DNA of 64,000 nucleotides, taken from Bacteroidales bacterium (GTDB lineage: Bacteria > Bacteroidota > Bacteroidia > Bacteroidales > P3). The stretch covers positions 62,001 to 126,000 of the forward strand of contig JAFVCE010000005.1 in the NCBI GenBank assembly GCA_017479385.1, read 5' to 3'. The notes under the pieces are model-generated. The model saw nothing but the letters and a program-made list of their open reading frames with translations, had not been told where the DNA came from and made no database searches. Below, one piece after another: positions 1-8,884 of this stretch. Made by a program: the position numbers and the translations under genes. Numbering within the stretch: the stretch's first letter is position 1; each line of letters opens with the position of its first letter.

Positions 1-1
1 G

Positions 2-724
2 AAAGACGGCACCCTGGCCGGCCCAAAGGTGATGGAGCACATTGTCGACTCTGTTTTGCAGTTCGAAGGCGATAAGAATTACGGCTACCGCATTCTTCGG
101 GCGCAGAAAAACCGCTTCGGCTCCACCGCCGAGATAGGTATTTTCGAGATGGCTGGCAATGGCCTCCGCGAGGTGGCAAACCCATCGCAATTCCTATTGT
201 CGCAACGCGACGAAACGCTCAGTGGCGCTGCTGTGGCTGCCACGCTCGAGGGGGCAAGGCCAATGTTTGTTGAGGTTCAGTCGCTGGTGTCGAGCGCTGT
301 TTACGGCACTCCGCAGCGCAACGCTAATGGCTTCGACCTGAGGCGGATGAATATGCTGCTTGCTGTGCTCGAGAAGCGGTGCGGCTTCAAGTTGGGTGCC
401 AAAGACGTCTTCCTCAACATTGCTGGCGGAATGCGCGTTAACGACCCCTCGATAGACCTTGCTGTGGCCTGCTCGGTGCTGTCGAGCAACGTCGATATTG
501 CCATCCCGCCTACTGTTTGCTTTGCGGGCGAACTTGGCTTGAGCGGCGAGGTTCGTCCCGTTAGCCGCCTCGAACAGCGTGTGGCAGAGGCTGACAGACT
601 TGGTTTTGAGCGCGTTTTTGTTTCGGCCTATAGCGTCAAGCAACTCGACCGCGCTCGCTTCAAACTCGATATTGTGCCGGTTGGGGTAATCGAAGAGGCT
701 TTCCGCAGGCTGTTCGTTAAGTGA
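2..724 (+). CDS. radA: DNA repair protein RadA (Sms), C-terminal part
   Basis: This is the 3' part of a gene that begins before the window; the reading frame is open from base 2. RadA is a RecA-like ATPase that drives branch migration of recombination intermediates. The RadA-specific KNRFG motif lies about 36 codons into the visible part, after a conserved GTLAGPKV segment. The rest, from about residue 80, is the Lon protease-like C-terminal domain (for example GVRPMF-like and NIAGGMRVNDPS segments), which lacks a protease dyad in RadA. The N-terminal zinc finger and Walker A region are outside the window. The gene ends convergently against the lipoprotein gene at 918-1367, with a repeat and a hairpin between. 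Identification is firm. Confidence 0.95.
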   Translation, partial: KDGTLAGPKVMEHIVDSVLQFEGDKNYGYRILRAQKNRFGSTAEIGIFEMAGNGLREVANPSQFLLSQRDETLSGAAVAATLEGARPMFVEVQSLVSSAVYGTPQRNANGFDLRRMNMLLAVLEKRCGFKLGAKDVFLNIAGGMRVNDPSIDLAVACSVLSSNVDIAIPPTVCFAGELGLSGEVRPVSRLEQRVAEADRLGFERVFVSAYSVKQLDRARFKLDIVPVGVIEEAFRRLFVK

Positions 725-753
725 GGTGTTTTAAATGGGTTGCGAGTGGTGAC

Positions 754-819
754 CGACCTCAACCCGACCTTAATACGGCCTTAATACGACCTTGATACGA
801 CCTCAATACGACCCTAACC
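754..819. repeat. 11-nt tandem repeat, six units (repeat family locus R1)
   Basis: Six consecutive 11-nt units follow the pattern CGACCTTAATA with small changes (754-764, 765-775, 776-786, 787-797, 798-808, 809-819). The last two units are identical over 22 nt to part of the repeat at 57758-57829. It lies between the convergent radA and lipoprotein genes. Function unknown. Confidence 0.85.
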
Positions 820-859
820 TATCTATTACGTTGATTATCAGTTGGTTATGTGTTAAAAT

Positions 860-886
860 ATAACCCACTGGTTTTCAGTGGGTTAT
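860..886. terminator. Hairpin between convergent genes
   Basis: A perfect 11-bp stem (ATAACCCACTG at 860-870 and its complement at 876-886) with a 5-nt loop. On the minus strand it is followed by a T-rich stretch, so it probably ends the lipoprotein transcript. It may also stop radA transcription. Confidence 0.6.
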
Positions 887-917
887 GGTGTTGTTTCGGG
901 GTTGTTTTCTGAACTTG

Positions 918-1367
918 TTAGGGGAGGACGGCACAGATGCGGATAGTGTAGTCACTGATGTTTACCATGTCCTCTGGTGCTTTGCCATCGAGGTCGTCGA
1001 TGATGAATGTGATTTGGCCCGGCTCGTAGTCGAAGCGCAGGTTTTCGGGCACAGTGATAGTTTCGGACGTGGTTACGCCAGCGGTGTCTGTCGTGGTGTG
1101 CGTGTAGGTGACGGGAATGATGTAGGGCAGTGGGTTTTGGCGGCCATCTTCATAGATGTAGGCATGAACTTGGCCGTTATAGACCACTTCCTCGCTCAAG
1201 GCGTTCCAGCGCACGGTGGCGAAGTAGTAGTTGACTTGGTCGCTGGTAACCCAGTTGTTGGCTTTGATTACCACGTTGGTGGAGAAAGTGCGCGATTCGT
1301 CGCGTTCGCACGAGGTGGTGACTGCCAGGACCATCAGTGCAAGAATCGGGAGGATGATTTTTTTCAT
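918..1367 (-). CDS. Hypothetical lipoprotein (149 aa)
   Basis: I do not recognise the family. The N-terminus is a lipoprotein signal: Lys-Lys, a hydrophobic stretch, then VTTSC with the lipobox Cys at residue 20, so the mature protein should be membrane-anchored in the envelope. The rest is about 130 residues, rich in Thr, Val and Tyr, and looks like a beta-sandwich (segments such as NNWVTSDQVNYYFATVRW and NLRFDYEPGQITFIIDD). The gene has its own promoter (-7 box at 1414-1422) and ends towards radA. Small lipoproteins of this type are common in Bacteroidales and mostly uncharacterised. Confidence 0.8.
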   Translation of the reverse strand: MKKIILPILALMVLAVTTSCERDESRTFSTNVVIKANNWVTSDQVNYYFATVRWNALSEEVVYNGQVHAYIYEDGRQNPLPYIIPVTYTHTTTDTAGVTTSETITVPENLRFDYEPGQITFIIDDLDGKAPEDMVNISDYTIRICAVLP

Positions 1368-1413
1368 GGTTTGTCTATTTTTAGTTTTTGTTTTTCGTTA
1401 TTCTAATTTCGGT

Positions 1414-1422
1414 GCAAAGATA
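1414..1422 (-). promoter_or_regulatory. Promoter -7 box (lipoprotein gene)
   Basis: TATCTTTGC on the minus strand matches the Bacteroidota -7 consensus TAnnTTTG. It lies 47 nt upstream of the lipoprotein start and is preceded by a T/A-rich tract. Confidence 0.65.
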
Positions 1423-1475
1423 CAACTTTTTTTTTAAGGAAAACCCGAAATGTTGCAGAAAATTATTTTTGTTGC

Positions 1476-3908
1476 CTATCGAAGGGTGACTACGGTTATG
1501 CCGGCACCACCAAGTTCGAGGCGTTCGGAGTGGAATTCGCGCACGTCGGGGTTGGCGCGCAGGTGTTCGGCAATGACCTGTTTGAGTATGCCGAAGCCTT
1601 TGCCGTGGAGTATGCGTATCTCTTTCTCGCTGAGTAGCATAGCGTTGTCGATGAAGTGGGTCAGATTGTCGATTGCCTCGTCGGCGCGTTGGCCACGGAG
1701 GTCGAGGGTGGGGTTAAAGTCGCGCCGCCGGTCGTTGATGTCGTTGAATACGGATTGGAACCGCAGGTTCGAGGTCGAAGTTTTTTCGGTTGGAATTTTT
1801 TGTTTGCGGGTGGCACGCAGGCGGTCGAGGGCGATGGTCATGCGTATCGAATTGCTTTCGACAACGGCTTTGTTACCCTTGATTTGCACCACTTCGCCGT
1901 AGGTGTCCTGGTTGTCGATTCTGACAATGGAGCCCACCGCCACGGGTAGGTCGTCCTCGGCGTCGTTGGCACGTTGGGCCACGGTGCGCGAGGTGCGTTG
2001 CTGGAGCAGGGTTTCTTCGCGGGCAATGGCCTGGCTGTTCTCGTCGGCTTTGGCTGCCAAGCGTGCGCGTGCGGCTTGGGTGGCTTCGCGCTCGGCTTGG
2101 TGGCTCTTGATGTCGCTGATGGTTTGCTCAACGGTGCGGTTAGCGTCGGTCAATATTTGTTGCGCTTGTTGGCGTGCGCGTCCCAGAATTTCGTGCTTCT
2201 TGGTCTCGAGGTTATCGCTCAGGCGGCGGTATTTGGCCGTCACTTCGGCCAGCAGGTTGTCGGCCACCTCGAGCTCGCTGCGTTGGCGAGCAATCTCCTG
2301 CTTGTCGAGTTCGAGTTGCTGCAGTTGGTGCTCGAAGTTGAGCATTTCGGTGCCTACCATCTCGCCGGCACGTTGCAGTATGGCATCGGGGAAGCCGATG
2401 TTGCGTGCAATTTCGAATGCGAACGAGCTGCCAGGATGTCCCATGCTGAGACGGTAGAGTGGGCGCATCTGCTCTGTGTCGAACATCATGGCACCGTTGA
2501 CGATTGAGGGATGGCTGTCGGCCATGAGCTTGAGGTCGGCAAAGTGAGTGGTGACCACGCCATAGGCACGCCGCGAGTCGAGTTCTTCGAGTACGGCTTG
2601 GGCAATGGCGCAGCCCGAGCGAGGCTCGGTGCCGCCTCCCAACTCGTCGAGCAAGAAAAGGGTATCGCCCGTGGCCTCGGATAGCAACTGCTTCATATTT
2701 TGCAGGTGCGAGGTGTAGGTAGAAAGGTCGTTATCGATAGATTGTTGGTCGCCAATATCAATAAAAATGCTGCCAAAAATGCCAAATTCGGAGGTGGCGC
2801 GGCATGGCACGTGCAGGCCGCATTGCAACATATATTGCAGCAGACCTACGGCTTTGAGGCACACCGATTTGCCACCAGCGTTAGGGCCAGAGATGATGAG
2901 AATGCGGCTGTCGGCACCAAGTTTTATGTCGAGCGGTACCACTGAGTCTCCTTTTTGGAGGAAGAGCAGCGGGTGGCGTGCGTCGAACCATTCTATACTG
3001 GGGGCTTGGTTGAGTATGGGGCGCGAAGCGTTGAGAGTTATGGCGAGGTTGGCTTTGGCGCGCAAGAAGTCGAGTCGGGCCAGGAATTGGTAGGCCGCTT
3101 CGAGGTCGTCGAGCATGGGACGAAGGTAGTTGCTAAAAGCGGCCAATATTTTTTGAATTTCGTGGCGCTCGTCGAATTCGAGCTGGCGCAGGTCGTTGCC
3201 CAGTTCCACCACTTCGGCCGGCTCTACGAAAGCGGTTTGGCGCGTGGCCGATTCGTCGTGTATAATGCCTTTGATTTTGCGGCGGTGGGTGTCGAGCATT
3301 GGTATGACTGGCCGGCCGTTGCGTATGGTGGCTTCGGCGCTGTCTGGCGCCCAGCCTTCGCGCTTGGCGCGCGCCAGCGAACGGTTGAGTTGAGCCTCGG
3401 CTTCGGCCCGTTTGCGTGCCATAGAACGGCGTATTTCGAGCAGGTGGTCCGAGGCGTTGTCGTAGAGTTCGCCGTGGTCGTCGATTAGTTTGGCCAGCGA
3501 GCGCACAAGGGCGGGCTCTACGTAGATTTGGGCCGCCATTTGGTCTAAGTTGGGGTAGAGGGCTTTTTGTTCGGCCTCGGCGTCGGTAGCAAAAAAGTGA
3601 AGGCAGGCATCGATGGTCGAAAGCGAGCATTTGAGGTCGAACAGCTCGGCAAGTTCTATCGTTGTACCACTGATTTTTAGGCGGTTAACGGCTTGGCTCA
3701 GGTCGGTGAAGTCTTGCGAAGGGAAGCCGTTGGCCATGAGCACAATTTGGCGCATTTCCTCGGCTAAGTCGAGTTCGTGGCCAATGTGGTCGAAGCTGGT
3801 CGAGAAGGCGAGCGTTGTGGCCATTTGGCGAGCCAGTTCGTTGGTGCAGCGCTCAACGAGCATTTCGCGTATGCGGTCGAATCCGAGTTTTTGTTCGAGA
3901 GATGTCAT
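1476..3908 (-). CDS. mutS2: Endonuclease/ribosome-rescue ATPase MutS2
   Basis: MutS2 is a MutS-family ATPase without the mismatch-recognition domain. It has been linked to suppression of recombination and, in Firmicutes, to splitting of collided ribosomes. At 810 residues it is full length. The Walker A motif SGPNAGGKS is near residue 341 and the Walker B motif LFLLDELGGGTEP near residue 418. A long coiled coil rich in Gln, Glu and Arg follows (about 520-640), then a KOW-like segment (AVGSIVRIDNQDTYGEV). The Smr nuclease domain is at the C-terminus from about residue 736, with LDLRGQ and HGKGFG motifs. The gene follows the omega-amidase gene with a 21-nt gap and is probably the last gene of the ribF operon. 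Confidence 0.96.
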   Translation of the reverse strand: MTSLEQKLGFDRIREMLVERCTNELARQMATTLAFSTSFDHIGHELDLAEEMRQIVLMANGFPSQDFTDLSQAVNRLKISGTTIELAELFDLKCSLSTIDACLHFFATDAEAEQKALYPNLDQMAAQIYVEPALVRSLAKLIDDHGELYDNASDHLLEIRRSMARKRAEAEAQLNRSLARAKREGWAPDSAEATIRNGRPVIPMLDTHRRKIKGIIHDESATRQTAFVEPAEVVELGNDLRQLEFDERHEIQKILAAFSNYLRPMLDDLEAAYQFLARLDFLRAKANLAITLNASRPILNQAPSIEWFDARHPLLFLQKGDSVVPLDIKLGADSRILIISGPNAGGKSVCLKAVGLLQYMLQCGLHVPCRATSEFGIFGSIFIDIGDQQSIDNDLSTYTSHLQNMKQLLSEATGDTLFLLDELGGGTEPRSGCAIAQAVLEELDSRRAYGVVTTHFADLKLMADSHPSIVNGAMMFDTEQMRPLYRLSMGHPGSSFAFEIARNIGFPDAILQRAGEMVGTEMLNFEHQLQQLELDKQEIARQRSELEVADNLLAEVTAKYRRLSDNLETKKHEILGRARQQAQQILTDANRTVEQTISDIKSHQAEREATQAARARLAAKADENSQAIAREETLLQQRTSRTVAQRANDAEDDLPVAVGSIVRIDNQDTYGEVVQIKGNKAVVESNSIRMTIALDRLRATRKQKIPTEKTSTSNLRFQSVFNDINDRRRDFNPTLDLRGQRADEAIDNLTHFIDNAMLLSEKEIRILHGKGFGILKQVIAEHLRANPDVREFHSERLELGGAGITVVTLR

Positions 3909-3929
3909 AGTTGCAAATGGTGTGTATTG

Positions 3930-4679
3930 TTAGTCGAAATCGAGGTGAAAAGGCCAGCGTTGGCGGAAGTTGCGCAGGGCCTGTAAGTCGAGTTTGGCGG
4001 TGATGACGTGTTGGCGGTTGTCGTCGGCACGTGCCACAGCGCGGCCACAGTAGTCGCAAATGGCGGTTCCGCCATTGTGTGGAGTGTTGTTGCCGTCGTT
4101 GCCAACACGGTTGCAGCCAGCCACGTATGTCACGTTCTCGATGGCGCGAGCTTTGAGCAGGGTGTCCCACACGTCGCGACGAGCGGCCGGCCAGTTGGCG
4201 CTAACAATGAGTAGGTCGTAGTCCAAATTGTTGTTTCTCAGCCAGGTGGGAAACCGTAGGTCGTAGCACACAGCAGGCCTTATGCGCCATCCATGCCACT
4301 CGATGGTTAGCTTTTCGCAACCACGCTCGATTTGGCTAAACTCGTTGCTCATGCGGAATGTATGGGCTTTGTTGTAGCAGCAATAATTGCCGTCGGGTTG
4401 CACGAGGTGCATTCGGTTGTATTGACGGCCTTTGTCGCTCACTACCCAAGAGCCAACAACTAAAGCTTTGTGGCGCAAGGCCAGCTGTTTTGCCCAGTGC
4501 AGAGTGGGACCGTCGGCCTCTTCGGTAAGCGAACCAATGCGGTCCGAAAAGCCAGTGGTGAACGTTTCGGGCAGAATAATGATGTCGGCCACGACGTTGG
4601 CGAGTTCGGCCTCGGCAGTAGTGCGGTTGGCTTCGGGATTTTCCCAAACAAGGTCTTGTTGCAAACAGGCGATGGTCAT
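3930..4679 (-). CDS. Omega-amidase / nitrilase-family amidohydrolase (YafV/Nit2-like)
   Basis: A carbon-nitrogen hydrolase of 249 residues, the usual length. The Glu-Lys-Cys triad is visible: Glu in LPETFTTGF, Lys in CCYNKAHTF, Cys in AVCYDLRFP. The sequence best fits the YafV/Nit2 branch, which hydrolyses alpha-ketoglutaramate or alpha-ketosuccinamate and clears metabolites formed by glutamine transaminases. The start ATG overlaps the ribF stop in an ATGA arrangement (4676-4679), so translation of the two is probably coupled. mutS2 follows after 21 nt. The substrate is inferred from the family. Confidence 0.88.
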   Translation of the reverse strand: MTIACLQQDLVWENPEANRTTAEAELANVVADIIILPETFTTGFSDRIGSLTEEADGPTLHWAKQLALRHKALVVGSWVVSDKGRQYNRMHLVQPDGNYCCYNKAHTFRMSNEFSQIERGCEKLTIEWHGWRIRPAVCYDLRFPTWLRNNNLDYDLLIVSANWPAARRDVWDTLLKARAIENVTYVAGCNRVGNDGNNTPHNGGTAICDYCGRAVARADDNRQHVITAKLDLQALRNFRQRWPFHLDFD

Positions 4680-5602
4680 TGTCGACAGAGTTTGATGGTT
4701 AGTTGGCGGTCGAGTTCGAGTTGCGAGGCCAGAGCTTGTGCCGAGTCGAATTGTTGAGTGTTGCGCAGGCGTGCTACGAAGCGCACTGTGAGCCGGCGGT
4801 TGTAAAGGTCGCCACGAAAACCGATAAGGTGTATCTCGATGGTGTCGTGACCGGTGCCGAAGGTGGGCTGTGGCCCGATGTTGGTCATGGCTGGAAAGGT
4901 AGCACCCTCGATGTCGGCAAGTGTGGCGTAAACGCCGTTGAGGGGCACGGCTTTGAAGTCGTCGGCAACGAGATTGGCGGTTGGAAATCCGATGGTGCGA
5001 CCCACTTGGCGCCCAGTGGTCACCACGCCGCCCAGCTCGTAGTGGCGGCCGAGCATACGGTTGGCCAGGGCTATGTCGCCATTGGCCAGAGCAGAGCGCA
5101 CCTGCGTAGAACTCACAGCAATATTGTCGACCACGAGCGGCGAGTCGTTCACGAGTTCTATTCCGAGGCTGGCAGCGCGCTGTGGCAGGCGGTCGAAGTC
5201 GGCTACACGTTTGCTGCCAAACTGGTTGTCGTAGCCTAGCAGGAGGGCTTGAGCGCCGAGTTGATGGTAGAGAACCTGCTCGGCAAAGTCGCAGGTCGAG
5301 AGTGCTGCAAGTTGTGGGGTAAAATCGAGCACAACCACCGTCTTGGCACCAGCCTCGTCGAGCAGTTTCAGCCGCTCTTGAGTTGTGGAAAGCAGCCCGA
5401 AACCGCCGTCGGTATGGCCCAAAACCATGCGTGGGTGGCGGTCGAAAGTCACCACCACAGGGGTCAGACCACGAGCGTCGGCTTCGTTGCCGAGGCGGTC
5501 AACGATGTGCCTATGCCCGAGGTGTACACCGTCGAACATACCCACCGTGACCATTGTCCGTTTTGGCAAACTGCTGATATTACCTATGTTATAAATTTTC
5601 AC
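4676..5602 (-). CDS. ribF: Bifunctional riboflavin kinase / FAD synthetase
   Basis: RibF phosphorylates riboflavin to FMN and adenylates FMN to FAD. The N-terminal FAD synthetase domain has the nucleotidyltransferase motif VGMFDGVHLGHRHI. The C-terminal riboflavin kinase domain has GRTIGFPTANL. A longer reading frame reaches an ATG at 5632, but that lies upstream of the promoter -7 box (5619-5627), so it cannot be in the transcript. The GTG at 5602 gives VKIYNIGN..., which matches the usual RibF N-terminus, and is my choice. The first in-frame ATG after that is at 5554, directly before VTVGMFDG. The stop overlaps the omega-amidase start by 4 nt. Confidence 0.94.
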   Translation of the reverse strand: MKIYNIGNISSLPKRTMVTVGMFDGVHLGHRHIVDRLGNEADARGLTPVVVTFDRHPRMVLGHTDGGFGLLSTTQERLKLLDEAGAKTVVVLDFTPQLAALSTCDFAEQVLYHQLGAQALLLGYDNQFGSKRVADFDRLPQRAASLGIELVNDSPLVVDNIAVSSTQVRSALANGDIALANRMLGRHYELGGVVTTGRQVGRTIGFPTANLVADDFKAVPLNGVYATLADIEGATFPAMTNIGPQPTFGTGHDTIEIHLIGFRGDLYNRRLTVRFVARLRNTQQFDSAQALASQLELDRQLTIKLCRQ

Positions 5603-5618
5603 TATCAAAAATTTGATT

Positions 5619-5627
5619 GCAAATATA
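5619..5627 (-). promoter_or_regulatory. Promoter -7 box (ribF operon)
   Basis: TATATTTGC on the minus strand, 16 nt upstream of the GTG start of ribF. This placement rules out the upstream ATG at 5632 as the start codon. Confidence 0.7.
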
Positions 5628-5724
5628 CACAAAATTCCCGAATTAGCGGCAAGCAGATATAAAAATAATGAATAGTTTCGCGTCTTTGCAGTGAAAAAAA
5701 TAGGGGTAGGGTGTTAAATATTTT

Positions 5725-5755
5725 TTGCCATGTCAACTAAAATGTGTAACTTTGC
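5725..5755 (+). promoter_or_regulatory. Promoter (nadC operon)
   Basis: A TTG element (5725-5727) and the -7 box TAACTTTGC (5747-5755) are separated by 19 nt, as expected for the Bacteroidota housekeeping sigma factor. nadC starts 24 nt downstream. Confidence 0.7.
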
Positions 5756-5778
5756 ATTTTGATTAGTTCTTTGAAAGT

Positions 5779-6621
5779 ATGATGAATATCAGTAATTTGG
5801 ACGAAATAATAACGATGGCGCTGCGCGAAGATGTGGGCGATGGCGACCACAGCACCTTGGCTTGCATACCGCCGCAGGCCACTGGTACGGCTCGAATGGT
5901 GGCCAAAGCCGACGGCGTTCTCTGTGGCGCAGAGGTGGGGCAGAGGGTCTTTCAGATTGTGGACCCCACGCTTGATGTTACGATACTCAAACAGGATGGC
6001 GACCTCATTGTCAAAGGTGATACGGTGATGACTGTTAGCGGCCACAGTGGCTCAATCCTCACAGCCGAGCGCACTGCCCTCAACTTCATGCAACGTTTGA
6101 GCGGTATTGCTACCGAGACCGCCCGTATGGTTGCCATGCTCAAAGGCACCAAGACGCGCCTGCTCGATACCCGTAAGACCACGCCCAATATGCGTTTGCT
6201 CGAAAAGTATGCCGTCCACTGTGGCGGTGGCACTAACCATCGCATAGGTCTTTACGATATGATTATGCTTAAAGATAATCACATCGATTTTGCTGGCGGC
6301 ATTACTCAAGCCATAGACCGCACACACCAATACCTCGACAATACTGGCCGAAACCTGCGTATTGAAATTGAGGTTAGGTCGATAGATGAACTTCGCCAAG
6401 TGCTCGACCACGGTGGGGTAGACCGCATAATGCTCGACAACTTCGACCCCGCAACCCTTGCTCAAGCCGTTGCCCTCATCAATGGCCGATACGAGACCGA
6501 GGCCAGCGGTGGCATTACCGAAAGCACCATCCGCCAGTATGCAGAGACTGGAGTAGACTTCATCTCGGTAGGAGCCCTGACCCACCACATCAAAAGTCTC
6601 GACCTTTCGCTCATCGTTTGA
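5779..6621 (+). CDS. nadC: Quinolinate phosphoribosyltransferase (nicotinate-nucleotide pyrophosphorylase)
   Basis: NadC converts quinolinate and PRPP to nicotinate mononucleotide in de novo NAD synthesis. At 280 residues it is full length. Visible family motifs are LNFMQRLSGIAT, the substrate-binding LLDTRKTTPNMRLLEKYAV, KDNHIDF, and the C-terminal barrel segments IEIEVRS, DRIMLDNF, EASGGIT and DFISVGALTH. It is the first gene of a plus-strand operon with yihY, an RNA methyltransferase and queG. nadD, a later step in the same pathway, is at the far end of the window (62781). Confidence 0.97.
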   Translation: MMNISNLDEIITMALREDVGDGDHSTLACIPPQATGTARMVAKADGVLCGAEVGQRVFQIVDPTLDVTILKQDGDLIVKGDTVMTVSGHSGSILTAERTALNFMQRLSGIATETARMVAMLKGTKTRLLDTRKTTPNMRLLEKYAVHCGGGTNHRIGLYDMIMLKDNHIDFAGGITQAIDRTHQYLDNTGRNLRIEIEVRSIDELRQVLDHGGVDRIMLDNFDPATLAQAVALINGRYETEASGGITESTIRQYAETGVDFISVGALTHHIKSLDLSLIV

Positions 6622-6660
6622 GCGATAACTAATAGTAAAAACAGAGTAACTGTACGTAGA

Positions 6661-7695
6661 GTGAACCTGAAGGAAAAAATAAACCCCTATGTGAGTCTCG
6701 TCCGCGACTTGCCACGCCGTATGGTCTATAAGCGCCGTGTGAGGACGATTCTCTACTGGCTGCGCAACGTTTCGCTGCCAGGCAACCGTGGGGTGCCGCT
6801 CTACGACGTGTTGAGTTATTTTCTGGCCAGTATCTTCAATGGCCAGTTGTGGCAACGAGCCAAAGGGTTGGCCTACTCGTTCCTCACAGCTCTGCCTCCG
6901 TTGCTCATCTTCCTGTTCACGCTAATTGCCTACTTCCCGGTCGACGGTATACAGAACGAACTTCTCGCGCAGTTCAAGGACATTATACCCGAAAAGGTTT
7001 TTACCCCCATAGCCTCTACCGTCAACGATGTTATGGGCCACCGACACAGCAGCCTACTATCGATAGGTTTTGTGGCTTCTATTATTCTGGCAGCCAATGG
7101 TATAAATGGTATTATGACCTCGTTCAACTTCGCCAACCGTACAGTCGAAAAGCGCCCGTGGATTACACGCTATTTGATAAGTATTATGCTGGTCTTCCTG
7201 CTTTTCGTCATCATAGTGCTCGAGCTCACCCTCATGATGGGCTATAAGTACATGATGTATTTCCTGTTGCAGGCCGGCCTAATGCCACATTCCAAGATAA
7301 GCCTCTTCCTGCTTGGAGTGGTGCGATGGGTGCTCATGACGTTCATGCTGCTGCTCGCGCTGTCTATAATCTATTATGTAGCCCCTGTCAAGAAGCAGCG
7401 TGTAGGCTTCTTCTCGTCGGGAGCGGTGTTGGCCACCATCATGTTTCTCGGCCTCAACAGCGCGCTGCAGATATACTTCAACAACTTTAACCGCTACAAC
7501 CTTCTCTACGGCTCCATCGGCACGTTGTTGGTCATCATGATGTGGATGCTCTTCAACTGCCTTGTGCTGCTCGTGGGCTACGAACTGAATACCAGTATCC
7601 TTAACGGAACATTACGCAACAAGCAAGTAAGAAAAATAAAACTCTTCAATAAACATGATAGTACAGAAACAAAACGGCCGAGTGCTGAAAACTGA
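6661..7695 (+). CDS. YihY/BrkB family inner-membrane protein
   Basis: An integral membrane protein of 344 residues in the YihY family, once called RNase BN; its function is not settled. Several hydrophobic segments are visible, for example LTALPPLLIFLFTLIAYF, IGFVASIILAANGINGIM, ISIMLVFLLFVIIVLELTL, VVRWVLMTFMLLLALSIIYY and GTLLVIMMWMLFNCLVLLVG. The family signature with YGSIGTLLVIMMWM is near the C-terminus. The start is a GTG 39 nt after nadC; an ATG at 6721 is a possible alternative. The 3' end overlaps the methyltransferase frame by 41 nt. Confidence 0.88.
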   Translation: MNLKEKINPYVSLVRDLPRRMVYKRRVRTILYWLRNVSLPGNRGVPLYDVLSYFLASIFNGQLWQRAKGLAYSFLTALPPLLIFLFTLIAYFPVDGIQNELLAQFKDIIPEKVFTPIASTVNDVMGHRHSSLLSIGFVASIILAANGINGIMTSFNFANRTVEKRPWITRYLISIMLVFLLFVIIVLELTLMMGYKYMMYFLLQAGLMPHSKISLFLLGVVRWVLMTFMLLLALSIIYYVAPVKKQRVGFFSSGAVLATIMFLGLNSALQIYFNNFNRYNLLYGSIGTLLVIMMWMLFNCLVLLVGYELNTSILNGTLRNKQVRKIKLFNKHDSTETKRPSAEN

Positions 7696-8884
7696 AAATG
7701 CCGCTACCAACAAGTTCAAGATGATAGCCAAGACCATGATGGGTTTTGAAGAAATCTTGGCCGACGAACTGCGCCAAATGGGTGCTACTAACATCGAACT
7801 GCTCAATCGGGCCGTCGCTTTCGAAGGCGATATGCGCCTCCTTTACCGTGCCAACTATACCTGCCGCACTGCGCTCTCTATACTCAAGCCGTTTGCAGAA
7901 TTCGAAGCCAGCGACGACAAAGAACTGTACAATCAGGTCTACAACATCAAGTGGGAAAAACTGATGGATGTAGATGCCACTTTTATGATAGACTCTGCCA
8001 CCAGCGGCGAGGTGTTCACCCACAGTTACTATGCCGCTCTCAAGACCAAAGACGCCATCGTAGACCGTTTTCGCCGCAATTTCGGCAAACGCCCAACTAT
8101 CGATACAGAAAGTGCCGACTACAAATTCAACCTCCATATTGCTGGCACGCACGTTACCCTGCTCATGAACTCGTCGGGCGATACTCTCAATAAGCGTGGC
8201 TATCGCCTCGGCGTGGGTGTGGCCCCACTCAACGAGGTGTTGGCAGCCGGTATGCTCAAACTGGCTGGTTGGAACGGCCAGTGCAACTTCTACGACCCCA
8301 TGTGCGGTTCGGGCACCCTCCTTATCGAGGCCGCCATGGCTGCCAACAACATTCCAGCACAGTACTACCGCGGCTCTAATTTCGCTTTCCGTCGTTGGAA
8401 AGAGTTCAACTTAGGAGAGTGGAAAAATGTTAAAGAGCAAGAAGACCGTAAAATCGGAACAACCGATTTTGATTTCGAGATATGGGGCAACGACATCGAC
8501 CCACAGGTAATCGAACAAGCCGAAAAGAACCTCCAGCACACCAAGCTCCACAAGGATGTGATGCTCCATGTGGGTTCGTTCGAAGACCAAAATCCGCCCG
8601 AGGGGCAGACTCTTATCGTCACCAATCCACCCTATGGCGAACGTATTAAGGTCGAGGACCTCAACGGAATGTACGAAAAACTGGGCAGCACCTTTAAGCG
8701 CCTCTACGGCCCAGAGTGTTCGGTATGGCTCATCAGTAGCGACTTCGACGCCCTGAAGCATATTGGCCTGCACCCCACAAGCAAGATACAGCTCCTCAAC
8801 GGGCCACTCGATTGTCGTTTCTTACATTTCGAGCTTTATGATGGCTCAAAAAAAGCCTCGAAGCAGCCAGCCGCCAACGATTGA
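7655..8884 (+). CDS. THUMP-domain class I SAM-dependent RNA methyltransferase (RlmL-like)
   Basis: This protein resembles the N-terminal methyltransferase half of RlmKL (23S rRNA G2445 m2G) and YpsC-type proteins. A THUMP RNA-binding domain is in the first 170 residues. The methyltransferase core has the SAM-binding motif DPMCGSGTLLIEAAM and the catalytic NPPYGER motif typical of N2-guanine methyltransferases. The ATG at 7655 overlaps yihY; the ATG at 7721 (MIAKTMMGFEEIL) fits the usual N-terminus better and may be the true start. The 3' end overlaps queG. The rRNA target is inferred from the family. Confidence 0.9.
   Translation: MIVQKQNGRVLKTENAATNKFKMIAKTMMGFEEILADELRQMGATNIELLNRAVAFEGDMRLLYRANYTCRTALSILKPFAEFEASDDKELYNQVYNIKWEKLMDVDATFMIDSATSGEVFTHSYYAALKTKDAIVDRFRRNFGKRPTIDTESADYKFNLHIAGTHVTLLMNSSGDTLNKRGYRLGVGVAPLNEVLAAGMLKLAGWNGQCNFYDPMCGSGTLLIEAAMAANNIPAQYYRGSNFAFRRWKEFNLGEWKNVKEQEDRKIGTTDFDFEIWGNDIDPQVIEQAEKNLQHTKLHKDVMLHVGSFEDQNPPEGQTLIVTNPPYGERIKVEDLNGMYEKLGSTFKRLYGPECSVWLISSDFDALKHIGLHPTSKIQLLNGPLDCRFLHFELYDGSKKASKQPAAND

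Noticed and set aside
885..1406. Open frame on the plus strand opposite the lipoprotein gene
   Set aside because: It is a shadow: the minus frame has a lipoprotein signal and a promoter, and this one has neither.
5603..5632. Upstream ATG start for ribF
   Set aside because: The promoter -7 box overlaps this stretch, so it would not be transcribed.
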